From Saprospiraceae bacterium (GTDB taxonomy: Bacteria; Bacteroidota; Bacteroidia; Chitinophagales; Saprospiraceae): DNA of 60,539 nucleotides. The stretch is taken from NCBI GenBank assembly GCA_020631135.1, contig JAHDHU010000002.1:1-60539 (forward strand), read 5' to 3'. Below, piece after piece: positions 45,008 to 54,675 of this stretch. The notes beneath the pieces were generated by a model. The model searched no databases. It was not told the DNA's origin and was given only the letters and a program-made list of their open reading frames with translations. Position numbers and translations under genes: made by a program. Position 1 is the stretch's first letter, and each line of letters begins with the position of its first letter.

Positions 45008-47050
45008 ATGAAACAAATCAACTCTCTTTGTTTTTGCCTTTTCTTAAGTTTTATTTCTTACGCTCAAAATGAAGGAACTCTAGAAATCGTAGAACATTAC
45101 ACCGAAAATGAATCAAGCGAAGTTTCTCCTCAAGCAGTAGAAGGAGACATTATTCGTGTCAAACAAACTAAAGTAAAAAGGAAAAAACTTTCTATAGGTG
45201 CTCATTTGGGACTTAATCAAAGTGGTACCGATACGCATAGCTGGGGAAGACACGGTGAAGGTATATTTTCACATGCTCATTTTACTTACGGCTTAAACGC
45301 TAAATACGCCATTTCTCCAATGCTTGGAATTCGAGCAGATTATTTTGGATCCCAAATTTCTGGAAATGATAAGGACAATACCGGACCATGTACTAACCCA
45401 GACGATTTAGGTGTCGACATTAGTTGTCACAGAGACAGAGGATGGTCATTTGAATCACCTTTGCATGAAATTTCTGCAAGCCTCGAAATAGATCTTTTAG
45501 GCAAAAAAAGATATCCAGAAATGGAATACTTTAATGCTGATGGTCAAAAACTAAAAAAGGAAAGTGTTCGATTAGGATATGGTACCTATTATGACAAAAA
45601 CGGTGATGTGATTCACTTTAACGAAATCAGGAAGTTTAAAAGAAGGTTAAGCCCTTATCTTGGGATTGGAGCAGCCATGACTTATGTTGATCCTAATACT
45701 AATTTTGACCCGATGGGTAATGGTTATCCTAGTGATGAAGATAGACTCACTGATTCTTTAAATCAAGAAAATTGGTACTTCCATATTCCAGTAACTGTCG
45801 GTTTGAGATGGGATCTATCTGAAAAGCTATTTTTAGATGGAGAGTTAAGAGGTGTAATACCTTCAACAGACTTATTAGACGGTATGGCTGAAATCGCCAG
45901 TACTGATGTTTTATTTGATGATAATTATCAGTTTGCGGTTGTAAGATTAGGATACCGAATTGGTACATTTAAAGATAAAGATGGTGATGGTGTGAGTGAC
46001 AAAAGAGATATCTGTCCTGATGTATTTGGAGTGGCAGAACTTAATGGTTGTCCTGACCGAGATGGTGACGGCTTAAGTGATGAAGTAGATGCCTGTCCTG
46101 ATGTAAAAGGACTCCGAAGATTTGCAGGATGTCCAGATACTGATGAAGATGGCGTCCAGGATTTACTTGATGCTTGTCCGGATGTCGCTGGCTCTGTTGA
46201 GACCAAAGGATGTCCAGATTCGGATATGGATGGTATCATTGACGAATTAGATGAATGTCCAAACAAATTTGGTTATGCTGACCTTGGTGGTTGTCCAGAT
46301 AGAGATGGCGATGGCGTTCCAGATCACAGGGATGCTTGTCCAGATGTAAAAGGTGAAGATGCTTACCATGGGTGTAACGAAGGTTACCCTGAATTGAGCG
46401 AAGAAAATAGAAATAATTACATATCACCAGCTGAAGAACCGGTAAAACGTATTGTTAAAGAAGTAGTCAAAGAGGAAAAAGATCTTAACAACACAAGAGC
46501 CGAAACAGAAGAACAAAGAAAATTGAGATTAGAGAGAGAGAAAAAGCAAAGAATGGAAGAACTCAAAAAAGAGAAAGAGCGCTTGGCTCGAGAAAATACA
46601 AAGAGTCAATCGACAAATGATAGAGGAACTTCGAAGATTGTAAACAATACGAGAAGAATGCTCACTGATAAAGAGGAAGAGGAAAGAAGAGTTGAGGTGA
46701 AAAAAGTGTTTAATGCTGCCTTGGAAGGAATTAAATTTAATTCTTCTAAATGGACCTTTAAACAAGCTTCTTATGCACCCATGGACAATGTAGTAGCAGT
46801 CATGAGAACTTATCCAGATCTAAGGGTTGCGATAAATGGACACACAGACTCTACAGGTGATGCTGCTGCAAATCAAATGCTTTCTCAAAATAGAGCAAAT
46901 GCAGTTTTAGAGTATTTGGTAAAAAATGGCATTGACAGAAACAGACTTGTTGCTACTGGATTTGGTGAGGATCAACCTATCGCAGACAATGCAACTTCAC
47001 AGGGAAGATTCCAAAATAGAAGAGTTGAATTTGTTCTGATTCAGAACTAA
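45008..47050 (+). CDS. OmpA-family outer membrane protein with thrombospondin type 3 repeats
   Basis: A 680-residue protein: signal peptide 1-19; beta-barrel-like region about 50-320; five to six thrombospondin type 3 calcium repeats at about 322-458 (D-x-D-x-DG-x-x-D-x-x-D-x-C-P, e.g. DKDGDGVSDKRDICPD); a highly charged coiled region (about 470-545, KLRLEREKKQRMEEL); and an OmpA C-terminal peptidoglycan-binding domain from about 577 (INGHTDSTGDAAANQMLSQNRA). It should tie the outer membrane to the cell wall, with the repeats as a calcium-stiffened spacer. Upstream lie the LytTR-type repeat pair and a 16-bp direct repeat; downstream a terminator reaches into the convergent gene. Confidence 0.9.
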   Translation: MKQINSLCFCLFLSFISYAQNEGTLEIVEHYTENESSEVSPQAVEGDIIRVKQTKVKRKKLSIGAHLGLNQSGTDTHSWGRHGEGIFSHAHFTYGLNAKYAISPMLGIRADYFGSQISGNDKDNTGPCTNPDDLGVDISCHRDRGWSFESPLHEISASLEIDLLGKKRYPEMEYFNADGQKLKKESVRLGYGTYYDKNGDVIHFNEIRKFKRRLSPYLGIGAAMTYVDPNTNFDPMGNGYPSDEDRLTDSLNQENWYFHIPVTVGLRWDLSEKLFLDGELRGVIPSTDLLDGMAEIASTDVLFDDNYQFAVVRLGYRIGTFKDKDGDGVSDKRDICPDVFGVAELNGCPDRDGDGLSDEVDACPDVKGLRRFAGCPDTDEDGVQDLLDACPDVAGSVETKGCPDSDMDGIIDELDECPNKFGYADLGGCPDRDGDGVPDHRDACPDVKGEDAYHGCNEGYPELSEENRNNYISPAEEPVKRIVKEVVKEEKDLNNTRAETEEQRKLRLEREKKQRMEELKKEKERLARENTKSQSTNDRGTSKIVNNTRRMLTDKEEEERRVEVKKVFNAALEGIKFNSSKWTFKQASYAPMDNVVAVMRTYPDLRVAINGHTDSTGDAAANQMLSQNRANAVLEYLVKNGIDRNRLVATGFGEDQPIADNATSQGRFQNRRVEFVLIQN

Positions 47051-47068
47051 TAGTATTATAATAGATTG

Positions 47069-47103
47069 AAGCGGTGTGCTTTTTGTTAAGCCACCGCTTT
47101 TTT
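47069..47103 (+). terminator. Terminator of the OmpA-like gene, overlapping the convergent gene's 3' end
   Basis: Stem AAGCGGTG/CACCGCTT (47069-47076, 47092-47099), one bulged T, then GCTT/AAGC and a 6-nt loop, with a T6 tail. The right arm includes the last codons and stop (47086-47088) of the minus-strand PqiA-like gene. Confidence 0.88.
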
Positions 47104-48378
47104 ATTTTGTCGACGATCTATAATGATACTGGTGATTATTGAAAGCACACAATAGCTTGTAAAGAACAAGGCTCCAGGAGAAAGCCGAGAATAATTTATC
47201 GTATCCACGGAATAAGCATCTCCGGCAGCAATTTGGTTGAGCTGAGAAGAGATGATCCCATAAAATCCTATGTATGCCATAAATATGGCGACCACAAAAA
47301 CATCAGCCATACTCCACTTTCCTAAATAAAATATGACTCCTTTAGCCAATGAGCTGTTTCGTATTCGATCCATAAATAAAAACAAGGAAGAAAGTAAGAG
47401 CTTGAAAAAAGGAAAAATTATACTAAAGAGAAAGACTAAAACCCCTACGATCTTTGTATCAATTCCACGACTTTTGATCAAGGTATCTGTTACATCCAAA
47501 ATAGATTTGCTTTGAAAATATAAGACCTGTTCATCAAAACTCATTTTTTCTCCTAATAACTGAATGTTAAAAGAGTTGAGTCTGGCGTCTATGTCTATCA
47601 TTGGAAGGGTAATTCCAAGTATTAACATTACAACCGAAATCACCGTAAAACTTAATACCAATGCTTTAAACTCAATCCATTTAAAGCTCAAAGCCGCAAT
47701 CAGAAATGCCAAAATCAAGACGATATAAATCAATTTAATTTTATCTGAAATGAAAATTTCCGATTCCGCGATTTCACTTTTCAATTCACTGCTGGCTGAT
47801 TCTATATCTTTTGCAGCATACTTTTTTAGCAGTTCAGTTCTAGGATCTAAGTATTGGGAATCATTTTGATCAAATAGCATTTGATCTAATTCCGCAGTGA
47901 GGTATCCTTTGATCACATGTTCGTTTGATTTTATCTCCTGAGTGAGTTGATCTGCAATCCCAGGAATTTTGCCTTTTAAATCAAAGCCTTTCAACATATC
48001 TTTCGCACTGCCTTTGATCATGTTCGCAAAAAGCTTATTGATTTTTCCACTTTTTTGTGCCTCTTCCAAAAGGTCGTCTACCAAAGTGCCAGAAGCAAAA
48101 TAATCATCATAAACCTGATTTAAGTATACGCGAAGTTGCTTGTTGACATCCTGATACATTTTAGGATCGACCTTAAAGTTTTTGATCTTTTTATCGAATA
48201 TACCAACAGCCTTATCCTTCCACATTTCTATATTAAAAAGACCATGATTAATCATATTAAACTCCGCAAAATCCTCTTTCAATGCAGTTTGTTGTTTTTG
48301 CATTTGAAATAAATCGTACCCTTCTTTACCAGCAAATGCAATCAAAAGAAAAAGGATTATATATATGATATACTTCAT
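47086..48378 (-). CDS. PqiA-domain membrane protein
   Basis: A 430-residue protein. An N-terminal membrane helix (residues 1-20) is followed by about 190 mostly helical, polar residues, then four membrane helices (about 215-425). The last half carries the paraquat-inducible protein A pattern: LGITLPMIDID, KIVGVLVFLFSIIFPFFKLLLSS and LGKWSMADVFVVAIFMAYIGF. PqiA proteins work with MCE-domain PqiB/PqiC in lipid transport between membranes; no MCE gene is here, so this may act alone or with unlinked partners. The long N-terminal extension is unusual compared with E. coli PqiA, which is built of two PqiA membrane modules. Confidence 0.75.
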   Translation of the reverse strand: MKYIIYIILFLLIAFAGKEGYDLFQMQKQQTALKEDFAEFNMINHGLFNIEMWKDKAVGIFDKKIKNFKVDPKMYQDVNKQLRVYLNQVYDDYFASGTLVDDLLEEAQKSGKINKLFANMIKGSAKDMLKGFDLKGKIPGIADQLTQEIKSNEHVIKGYLTAELDQMLFDQNDSQYLDPRTELLKKYAAKDIESASSELKSEIAESEIFISDKIKLIYIVLILAFLIAALSFKWIEFKALVLSFTVISVVMLILGITLPMIDIDARLNSFNIQLLGEKMSFDEQVLYFQSKSILDVTDTLIKSRGIDTKIVGVLVFLFSIIFPFFKLLLSSLFLFMDRIRNSSLAKGVIFYLGKWSMADVFVVAIFMAYIGFYGIISSQLNQIAAGDAYSVDTINYSRLSPGALFFTSYCVLSIITSIIIDRRQNKKAVA

Positions 48379-48523
48379 AATCTTCGTTTATTACCCAATT
48401 AACACGTGAATTTGAGACTTAAGTTTTTGATTTGCAATTTTTTTCGATTAATGTCTTGCTTCAAAATCTTCAATTGACGTATCTTAAAGAGTCTTTCCCA
48501 ATAATTCTATAAACCAATTATCA

Positions 48524-49267
48524 ATGAAAAGATTAGTTTATTTCATTGCGTTTATTTTCTCTACGCAATTGGCTTTCGCCCAATGTTTTCCAGATCGACA
48601 CAATACTTCTTGGAATTCTGCATGGATATCCTGTGAGCAAAGGGAAAATCCGAACCCTCTAAGAGGAAATTCTCATTGGATCCGATACAACACTAATAAT
48701 ATTTATTCATTCGGCAAAATCACCTATTGGAACTTTAATGATCCAGCAAGATTGGACAATGGATTAAATGAAATTATTATTGACTACAGTTTGGATGGAA
48801 TTGAGTGGCAAGAATTTGGAAGTTTCGTACTAGAGAGAGCAGAAGGTTCATCCTTTTATGAAGGAACTGAGGGGCCCGATCTGGCAGGTTTGGAGGCTAA
48901 AGATATTTTAGTCACTGCTGTTAGTAATCATGGTGGAGATTGTTATGCACTCAGTGAGATTAAAATAGAGATTTTAGATTTGGTTAGTTCAGATGAGGAC
49001 TTGGTATTAGATGTACAATTAAAATTATCCCCAGTTCCAACTAGAGATCGACTCAAGGTTGTAATCGATTCTGAAACGGTCAATGGCCGATTGGCTTTTA
49101 AGTTGGTTGATCTTCAGGGTAAAGAATTTTTAAATGGCAGCATTTTTAAAAGCTCAAACCAGCACGAACAAACTTTGGATGTTTCATCATTGCCCTCTGG
49201 CCAGTATCTTTTAGACCTAGTTTCTGAAAACGGCAGTGCTTCTAAAAAATTCACCATTATCCGATAA
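48524..49267 (+). CDS. Secreted protein with T9SS type A sorting domain (discoidin-like)
   Basis: A 247-residue protein: signal peptide 1-19 (ends AFAQ); a beta domain about 22-160 with the shape of a discoidin/F5_F8 module (IYSFGKITYWNFNDPARLDNGLNE, SLDGIEWQEFGSFVLERAEG); and a type A sorting domain from about 165 (LKLSPVPTRDRLKVV ... SLPSGQYLLDLV). Ten bases downstream begins the DUF1800 gene, so this surface protein is likely co-expressed with the DUF1800/DUF1501 pair. Ligand unknown; a sugar-binding role is inferred from the fold only. Confidence 0.75.
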   Translation: MKRLVYFIAFIFSTQLAFAQCFPDRHNTSWNSAWISCEQRENPNPLRGNSHWIRYNTNNIYSFGKITYWNFNDPARLDNGLNEIIIDYSLDGIEWQEFGSFVLERAEGSSFYEGTEGPDLAGLEAKDILVTAVSNHGGDCYALSEIKIEILDLVSSDEDLVLDVQLKLSPVPTRDRLKVVIDSETVNGRLAFKLVDLQGKEFLNGSIFKSSNQHEQTLDVSSLPSGQYLLDLVSENGSASKKFTIIR

Positions 49268-49277
49268 ATTGAAAATC

Positions 49278-51071
49278 ATGACAAGAACAAAAAATATAAT
49301 TTCAATATGTTGGATTTTATTGCTTTGCTTTTCAGCGAATGCGCAAATCTATACAGATTATATTGGTGCCGGAAACAGTGATGGTATCATAGTCACGAGT
49401 AGCAGCAGTTATGAACAAGCCCAAGCCATCAATTCTCTCAACGGGGAAGGTATGGATGCGAAAGCCATGGAAGCCAGTAGGTTTTTGGGTCAAGCAGTAT
49501 TAGGTCATAATATGCAGATGATCGATGAACTAAAAGAGGATCTAAACTTCGAAGCATGGATTGATAATCAAATGAATATTCCTGCTTCCAACTTATTAAA
49601 TCAGTTAGAAGAAACTTGGGACAATGTTTTACAACTTCACATAGCTGCTGGAGAAGATCCAGATGATGTTTTTGGTCCTTACTTTTTGCATTTTAATTAT
49701 GCTTGGTGGCATATGAATATGACAAATTCAGATCTTCTACGACAAAGAGTAGCATTTGCACTCAGTGAAATATTTGTCATTTCAATGAATTCTGATTTAA
49801 GAGATATGGTAGGTGCAGTGGCAAGTTATTATGACATTTTAAGTCGCAACGCTTTTGGCAATTATGAGGATCTGATGATGGAGGTGACACTTCATCCTGC
49901 CATGGGTTATTACCTCAGCCATCTCAATAATCCTAAAGAAGACCTTGCCAATAATATTCATCCTGATGAAAATTATGCAAGAGAAATCATGCAACTTTTT
50001 TCTATTGGACTTTACGAACTTAACCCGGACGGGAGCCGCAAAAAGGATGGCAATGGCAACGATATAGCTACTTATGATAATGATGACATCAAAGAATTTG
50101 CACAAGTCTTCACTGGTTTAGGACCTGGAGATATAAATGACAATGTTACCTGGACTGACGAGCCATATTTTGGTTTAAGTATTTACGGAGCAGATTTGAC
50201 AGTACCTATGAAAATGTACGAGGATTTTCACGAAAAGGACGAAAAGGTACTCCTTAATGGGTTTACGATCGGAGCTAATAATCCTGGAATGAACGATGTG
50301 GAGATGGCCGTCAATCATCTGGCAAATCATTCTAACGTAGGACCATTTTTAGCTTTGAGATTGATCCAACGATTGGTTAAATCAAATCCTAGTCCAGCTT
50401 ACATTTCTAGAATTGCAGAAGTTTTTGATAATAATGGAAACGGTCAGAGAGGAGATCTTGGTGCTGTAATTAAAGCCATTTTATTAGATGAGGAAGCTCG
50501 TAATTGTGAAGCTCAAAATTATTACGAAAGCGGAAAATTAAGAGAACCAGTAATCAAACATATTCAAATAGCGAAGTCGATGCCCTTGGATAATCCAGAT
50601 GGCGTTTTTTGGAATAACGGATACTCTTTACTGATGGAAGAGAAGCAATCTCCAATGTTTGCACCGACTGTGTTCAACTTTTTTAATTATGACCATGCCC
50701 CAGTCGGGGAATTATCCAATGCAGCTTTGTATGCTCCAGAGTTTAAAATTCATGATACAACAACGAGTATGAGAAAGATCAATCGAATTTATGCTTGGCA
50801 TATCTGGGAAACTCCGATTTGGTACAGTTGGCATGGAGATTTAGGAAATCAACATCCATATTTAGTTCGTGATCAATTATTAGATATTGCCTACGATCCC
50901 GAATTACTTTTAAATCATTTCGACATTATTTATACTCATGGACAATTGTCAGATCGTACAAGAAAATTTATTCGCGAAGCCGTTACTCCTATTGATTGGG
51001 ATGACAACGAAAGATTAGGCTCAGCTCTTTACTTGATGATGATCAGTCCTGATTTTAGCATCGTTAAATAA
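49278..51071 (+). CDS. DUF1800 family exported protein
   Basis: A 597-residue protein. The start at 49278 is preferred, since it gives a proper signal peptide (MTRTKNIISICWILLLCFSANAQ) while the frame from 49236 adds 14 residues overlapping the previous gene. The body matches the DUF1800 pattern: RQRVAFALSEIFVIS, YDILSRNAFGNYEDLMMEVTLHPAMGYYLSHLNNPK, and NYAREIMQLFSIGLYELNPDG. DUF1800 has no known biochemical function; it is nearly always next to DUF1501, as here (17 bp downstream), and is often exported. The pair has been linked to polysaccharide or sulfated-glycan handling only by association. Very likely one operon with 48524 and 51089. Confidence 0.88.
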   Translation: MTRTKNIISICWILLLCFSANAQIYTDYIGAGNSDGIIVTSSSSYEQAQAINSLNGEGMDAKAMEASRFLGQAVLGHNMQMIDELKEDLNFEAWIDNQMNIPASNLLNQLEETWDNVLQLHIAAGEDPDDVFGPYFLHFNYAWWHMNMTNSDLLRQRVAFALSEIFVISMNSDLRDMVGAVASYYDILSRNAFGNYEDLMMEVTLHPAMGYYLSHLNNPKEDLANNIHPDENYAREIMQLFSIGLYELNPDGSRKKDGNGNDIATYDNDDIKEFAQVFTGLGPGDINDNVTWTDEPYFGLSIYGADLTVPMKMYEDFHEKDEKVLLNGFTIGANNPGMNDVEMAVNHLANHSNVGPFLALRLIQRLVKSNPSPAYISRIAEVFDNNGNGQRGDLGAVIKAILLDEEARNCEAQNYYESGKLREPVIKHIQIAKSMPLDNPDGVFWNNGYSLLMEEKQSPMFAPTVFNFFNYDHAPVGELSNAALYAPEFKIHDTTTSMRKINRIYAWHIWETPIWYSWHGDLGNQHPYLVRDQLLDIAYDPELLLNHFDIIYTHGQLSDRTRKFIREAVTPIDWDDNERLGSALYLMMISPDFSIVK

Positions 51072-51088
51072 TTTAAAACAAAGAAGAA

Positions 51089-52501
51089 ATGACAAAATCT
51101 AAAATATATAAGGGTCGTAGAGGATTTATTAAGCAAGTAAGTTGTGCGGCAATAGGAAGTACTACTTTCTTTTCTACACTAAACAGTTTAAAGGCAACCA
51201 ATGCAGCGGCAATTGCCAATTCGATGACGATGATGGGAGGAGATTACAAAGCTTTGGTTTGTTTTATGATGTCCGGTGGTAATGATTCATTTAATATGTT
51301 GGTCCCAAGAGGTACTGCAGAGTATAATGATTATGCAAATATCAGAACCAATCAAGCATTGCCACAAAACGAGTTGTTGGCAATAAATCCCAATACTTCA
51401 GATGGAAAGCAATATGGTTTACACCCAACAATGACCAACATGCAAAGCCTTTTTGAAAATGGAGATGCTGCTTTTATTACCAACGTAGGTACTTTGGTAG
51501 AACCTGTTTCTAAAACACAATATGAGCAAGGAACAGCGGCGCTTCCAATCGGCCTTTATTCTCATGCTGATCAAATTCAACATTGGCAAACTGCATTGCC
51601 TCAGGATAGATCTGCCTTAGGATGGGGAGGTAAGATTGCAGACTTAATGAACGAAGCCAACACCAATGAAAATATTTCGATGAATATTTCTTTGGCAGGA
51701 AATAATACTTTCCAAGTTGGAAACAGCATCGCTGAATATTCAATCGACCCCTATGATGGGAGTACTGGCATGTTGGGTTATGGAGATGCTTGGATGAGTG
51801 CACAAATGAGATCTGCAGCAGTGGATAGTTTATTAGATGCACATTATGTTGATATTTTTCAAAAATCATATGTCGATGTCATCAAAAATGCAAAGAATGG
51901 AAACGAACAATTTTCCTCCGCATTAGAGACCATTGATGCATTCAATACTCAGTTTTCTGACAATGATATTTCCCAAAGCTTTCATATGATAGCTAAGACC
52001 ATCGCTGCTAGGGATATTCTTGGTATGAAACGTCAGATATTCTTTGTTGACTTTGGTGGATGGGATCACCATGATGAAGTCCTAAATGCTCAAAATGCTA
52101 TGCTTGATGTAGTCGATAATGCTTTAGGCGAGTTTAAGGCAGCCATGGATGAAATCGATATGCACGATTGTGTTACAACCTTCGCAGTATCAGAATTTGG
52201 AAGAACACTCACTTCTAATGGAAATGGTACTGATCACGGATGGGGAGGAAATGTATTCGTAATGGGCGGATCGGTAAAAGGAAAAGACATTTACGGATCT
52301 TATCCGACCTTACAACTTAATAGCGAGCTGGAAATTGGAGGTGGGGTATTTATACCTACTACAGCCACAGATGCATACTTTGGCGAACTGGCAAAATGGT
52401 ATGGTGTTTCTAATACTGATTTGCCAATCGTTTTTCCCAACGTTGGAAATTTCTTTAACCCTAATTCTGGGAATCTTCCAATTGGATTTATGAACATTTA
52501 G
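51089..52501 (+). CDS. DUF1501 family protein with Tat-type leader
   Basis: A 470-residue protein with an N-terminal twin-arginine motif (GRRGFIKQVSCAAIGSTTFF), so Tat export of a folded, perhaps cofactor-bearing protein is likely. DUF1501 signatures are visible: FMMSGGNDSFNMLVPRG, LHPTMTNMQSLFENGDAAFITNVGTL, and FAVSEFGRTLTSNGNGTDHGWGGNVFVMGG, the last resembling the alkaline-phosphatase/sulfatase fold to which the family is related. The histidines in DHGWGG and WDHHDE could bind metal. Second member of the DUF1800/DUF1501 pair; a terminator follows 30 bp after. Confidence 0.88.
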   Translation: MTKSKIYKGRRGFIKQVSCAAIGSTTFFSTLNSLKATNAAAIANSMTMMGGDYKALVCFMMSGGNDSFNMLVPRGTAEYNDYANIRTNQALPQNELLAINPNTSDGKQYGLHPTMTNMQSLFENGDAAFITNVGTLVEPVSKTQYEQGTAALPIGLYSHADQIQHWQTALPQDRSALGWGGKIADLMNEANTNENISMNISLAGNNTFQVGNSIAEYSIDPYDGSTGMLGYGDAWMSAQMRSAAVDSLLDAHYVDIFQKSYVDVIKNAKNGNEQFSSALETIDAFNTQFSDNDISQSFHMIAKTIAARDILGMKRQIFFVDFGGWDHHDEVLNAQNAMLDVVDNALGEFKAAMDEIDMHDCVTTFAVSEFGRTLTSNGNGTDHGWGGNVFVMGGSVKGKDIYGSYPTLQLNSELEIGGGVFIPTTATDAYFGELAKWYGVSNTDLPIVFPNVGNFFNPNSGNLPIGFMNI

Positions 52502-52527
52502 ATAGATTATTCTTAGGATATAAAAGA

Positions 52528-52566
52528 AAAGCCCAATTGGATTTAATTCTGATTGGGCCTTTCTAT
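52528..52566 (+). terminator. Terminator after the DUF1501 gene
   Basis: Stem GCCCAAT/ATTGGGC (52531-52537, 52552-52558) extended by two wobble pairs, 10-12 nt loop, followed by a pyrimidine run CTTTCTATTT. Confidence 0.75.
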
Positions 52567-52662
52567 TTAAGTGAAATCAAAATGAATGAATCAAAGTAAT
52601 TTTTAAAAATTTTATCAGAATTTTGATCGTTGATTCGTTTAAACTTTTAATAATTAGAAAAT

Positions 52663-53790
52663 ATGAAAGCGGTACATATATTTAGTTGGATAATCGTTTT
52701 TGCTGCAGGGTTTTATTTTGGAACTTCTTTCACCAATGATTCAAATACGCAGGTGGAAGAAATCGAATCAAAAACCGTGGAACCATTGGCAACTGGAAGA
52801 GATATTGCACCCGTCACTGTGATTACCACTCAAGAAAAAGCAACGATTGATTTGTTTGAAAAAGCAGCTCCATCTGTGGCGTTTATAACAACCAAAGGAT
52901 ATAAAGAAGATCGATGGTCCAATAGAGTTTATGAAGTTCCTGCAGGAACTGGTTCTGGATTTATTTGGGATAAAGATGGTCATATAGTCACCAATTTTCA
53001 TGTGGTAAAAGAAGGGCAAAAATGGGAAGTTACCTTATCGGACCAAACCATTTGGGATGCTGAGCTAGTAGGGTATGAGTCAAGAAAGGATTTGGCTGTT
53101 TTGAAAATTGCAGCGCCAGCAGAAAAGCTAACGCCCATTCCGGTAGGTACCTCTTATGATCTAAAAGTTGGGCAGTCTGTTTTTGCAATAGGTAATCCAT
53201 TTGGCTTGGACCAAAGCTTGACTACAGGGATAGTAAGTGCACTTGGGAGAGAGATAGAGTCCATAGCTAGGATACCCATAAGAGATGTAATTCAAACTGA
53301 TGCTGCCATAAATCCAGGCAATTCTGGTGGACCTTTACTAGATTCTTCAGGGCGTCTTATCGGAGTCAATACCGCAATTTACTCTCCATCAGGTGCCAGC
53401 GCGGGAATAGGATTTTCAGTACCCGTAGACATTGTAAATTGGGTTATCCCCGATTTGGTAGAATATGGAAAGGTCCAAAGACCAGTAATAGGTGTAGAAT
53501 TGGTGTCACAAACACATGCAGATCGGTGGGGCATAGAAGGAGCCGTAATCTTAGATCTCACGCCAGGTGGAGGGGCAGAAAAAGCTGGTCTTATACCAAC
53601 CAAACAAAGTAGGCAGGGAAATGTGCGATTGGGAGACGTGATCACGAAAGTAAATTCGAGATCAGTTAAAACGAATCATGATTTGATGCTTGCATTAGAA
53701 AAATTTAAACCAGGAGAAACAATCGAGGTCACCATCATGCGTGAAGAGCAAGAAAAAATTGTGCCTGTAACCTTAGGTTCTTCATTATAG
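52663..53790 (+). CDS. HtrA/DegS-like serine protease with one PDZ domain
   Basis: A 375-residue S1C protease anchored by an N-terminal membrane helix (residues about 4-24, without a cleavage site), with the catalytic triad visible as His113 (VTNFHVV), Asp143 (RKDLAVLKI) and Ser221 (NPGNSGGPLL). A single PDZ domain spans about 270-370 (GGGAEKAGLIPTK, GDVITKVNSRSVK). One PDZ and a membrane anchor suggest a regulatory DegS-like or quality-control role in the periplasm rather than the two-PDZ DegP type. No sigma or anti-sigma gene is adjacent. An A9/T8 run follows the stop codon and may end transcription weakly. Confidence 0.92.
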   Translation: MKAVHIFSWIIVFAAGFYFGTSFTNDSNTQVEEIESKTVEPLATGRDIAPVTVITTQEKATIDLFEKAAPSVAFITTKGYKEDRWSNRVYEVPAGTGSGFIWDKDGHIVTNFHVVKEGQKWEVTLSDQTIWDAELVGYESRKDLAVLKIAAPAEKLTPIPVGTSYDLKVGQSVFAIGNPFGLDQSLTTGIVSALGREIESIARIPIRDVIQTDAAINPGNSGGPLLDSSGRLIGVNTAIYSPSGASAGIGFSVPVDIVNWVIPDLVEYGKVQRPVIGVELVSQTHADRWGIEGAVILDLTPGGGAEKAGLIPTKQSRQGNVRLGDVITKVNSRSVKTNHDLMLALEKFKPGETIEVTIMREEQEKIVPVTLGSSL

Positions 53791-53876
53791 CCGAGATCTT
53801 AAGTTTAAAAAAAAATAGACTTTTTTTTCACTGCAGTAGGGGGTCTTAGTTTTTTGATCATATTGATACTGAACAA

Positions 53877-54578
53877 ATGATTAAAGCTATGAGAAACACT
53901 ATTACAACTGAACAACTTTTGGATGTCGATTTGTTTTCTCCTTTGACTGAACTACAGATTGAAGAGATTGTAAGAAAATCCTCAATTAGTTCTTTCAAAA
54001 AGAATAGAATCATCTATGAAGATGGAGAAGAGATTAAAAATGTATATTTCGTTCTTGAAGGTTCAGTCAAATTAGGAACCAATGCTTCCAATGGCAAAAC
54101 TTTGATTAAAAATATCGCATACGCGAATGAGATATTCGGCGAAAATATTTTTACCTCATTTGTTCAAAGAAAAGAATTTGCTGAAGCCATGAGAGATGCC
54201 ACGGTTTTGATTATTCCAATAAATACTTTTAAGCAAATTGCCGCTTCGAACCACCAATTCGCACAAGCCATTACGAGAGTCATTATAGAACGACTTCAAA
54301 ACTTGGAAGAAAGAATGCAAAGTTTTGTATTCAAGAAAGCCAAAAAACGCATCATTGATTTTATTAGAAAAACTGCTAGCCTAAAAGGCATAAAAATTGG
54401 CCTTGACGAAATATTAATTCATCATGGGATGTCGCACAAGGAAATCGCTTTTTTAACAGATACCTCTAGACAAACCGTTGCAAGAGTTTTAGGCGAACTT
54501 AAAAGAGAAAATATCATTCACTTTAGCGCTCGTAAACCGAGTAAAATCTTAATAAGAGATATCGTTGCATTAGGATAA
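53877..54578 (+). CDS. Crp/Fnr-family transcriptional regulator (no iron-sulfur cysteines)
   Basis: A 233-residue regulator. The effector domain (about 20-130, DGEEIKNVYFVLEGSVKLGT, NEIFGENIF) is followed by a helical linker and a Crp-type HTH at about 160-230 (SHKEIAFLTDTSRQTVARVLGELKRENII). There is no cysteine at all, so it is not an oxygen sensor of the FNR type; the PGE-x-x-G cAMP pocket is also degenerate, so the ligand is unknown. The ATG at 53889 is an alternative start four residues in. Followed by a structured intergenic region and the yebC-like gene. Confidence 0.88.
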   Translation: MIKAMRNTITTEQLLDVDLFSPLTELQIEEIVRKSSISSFKKNRIIYEDGEEIKNVYFVLEGSVKLGTNASNGKTLIKNIAYANEIFGENIFTSFVQRKEFAEAMRDATVLIIPINTFKQIAASNHQFAQAITRVIIERLQNLEERMQSFVFKKAKKRIIDFIRKTASLKGIKIGLDEILIHHGMSHKEIAFLTDTSRQTVARVLGELKRENIIHFSARKPSKILIRDIVALG

Positions 54579-54613
54579 ATTTTTTTCAAATTTTTAAAGG
54601 TTTTTTAATTGTT

Positions 54614-54667
54614 GGCTTTAGCCCTAAGACATCTTCATTGGTGCTTAGGGCTTTAGCCGATTAGCCC
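54614..54667. repeat. Structured element between the Crp/Fnr and YebC genes
   Basis: A 9-bp perfect inverted repeat (AGCCCTAAG at 54620-54628, CTTAGGGCT at 54644-54652) overlaps a direct repeat of GGCTTTAGCC (54614-54623 and 54649-54658), with a third TTAGCCC at 54661. The overlapping repeats allow alternative hairpins. No T-run follows on the plus strand. Confidence 0.6.
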
Positions 54668-54675
54668 TGAAATAT

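Noticed and set aside
53806-53828. A9-N5-T8 run after the HtrA gene as a terminator
   Set aside because: It has no GC pairs in the stem; at most a weak pause site, so not listed.
53844-53876. FNR/CRP-like box (TTGATC..TTGAT) upstream of the Crp/Fnr-type gene
   Set aside because: The halves are direct rather than inverted (TTGATNNNNATCAA is not formed), and the regulator lacks iron-sulfur cysteines.
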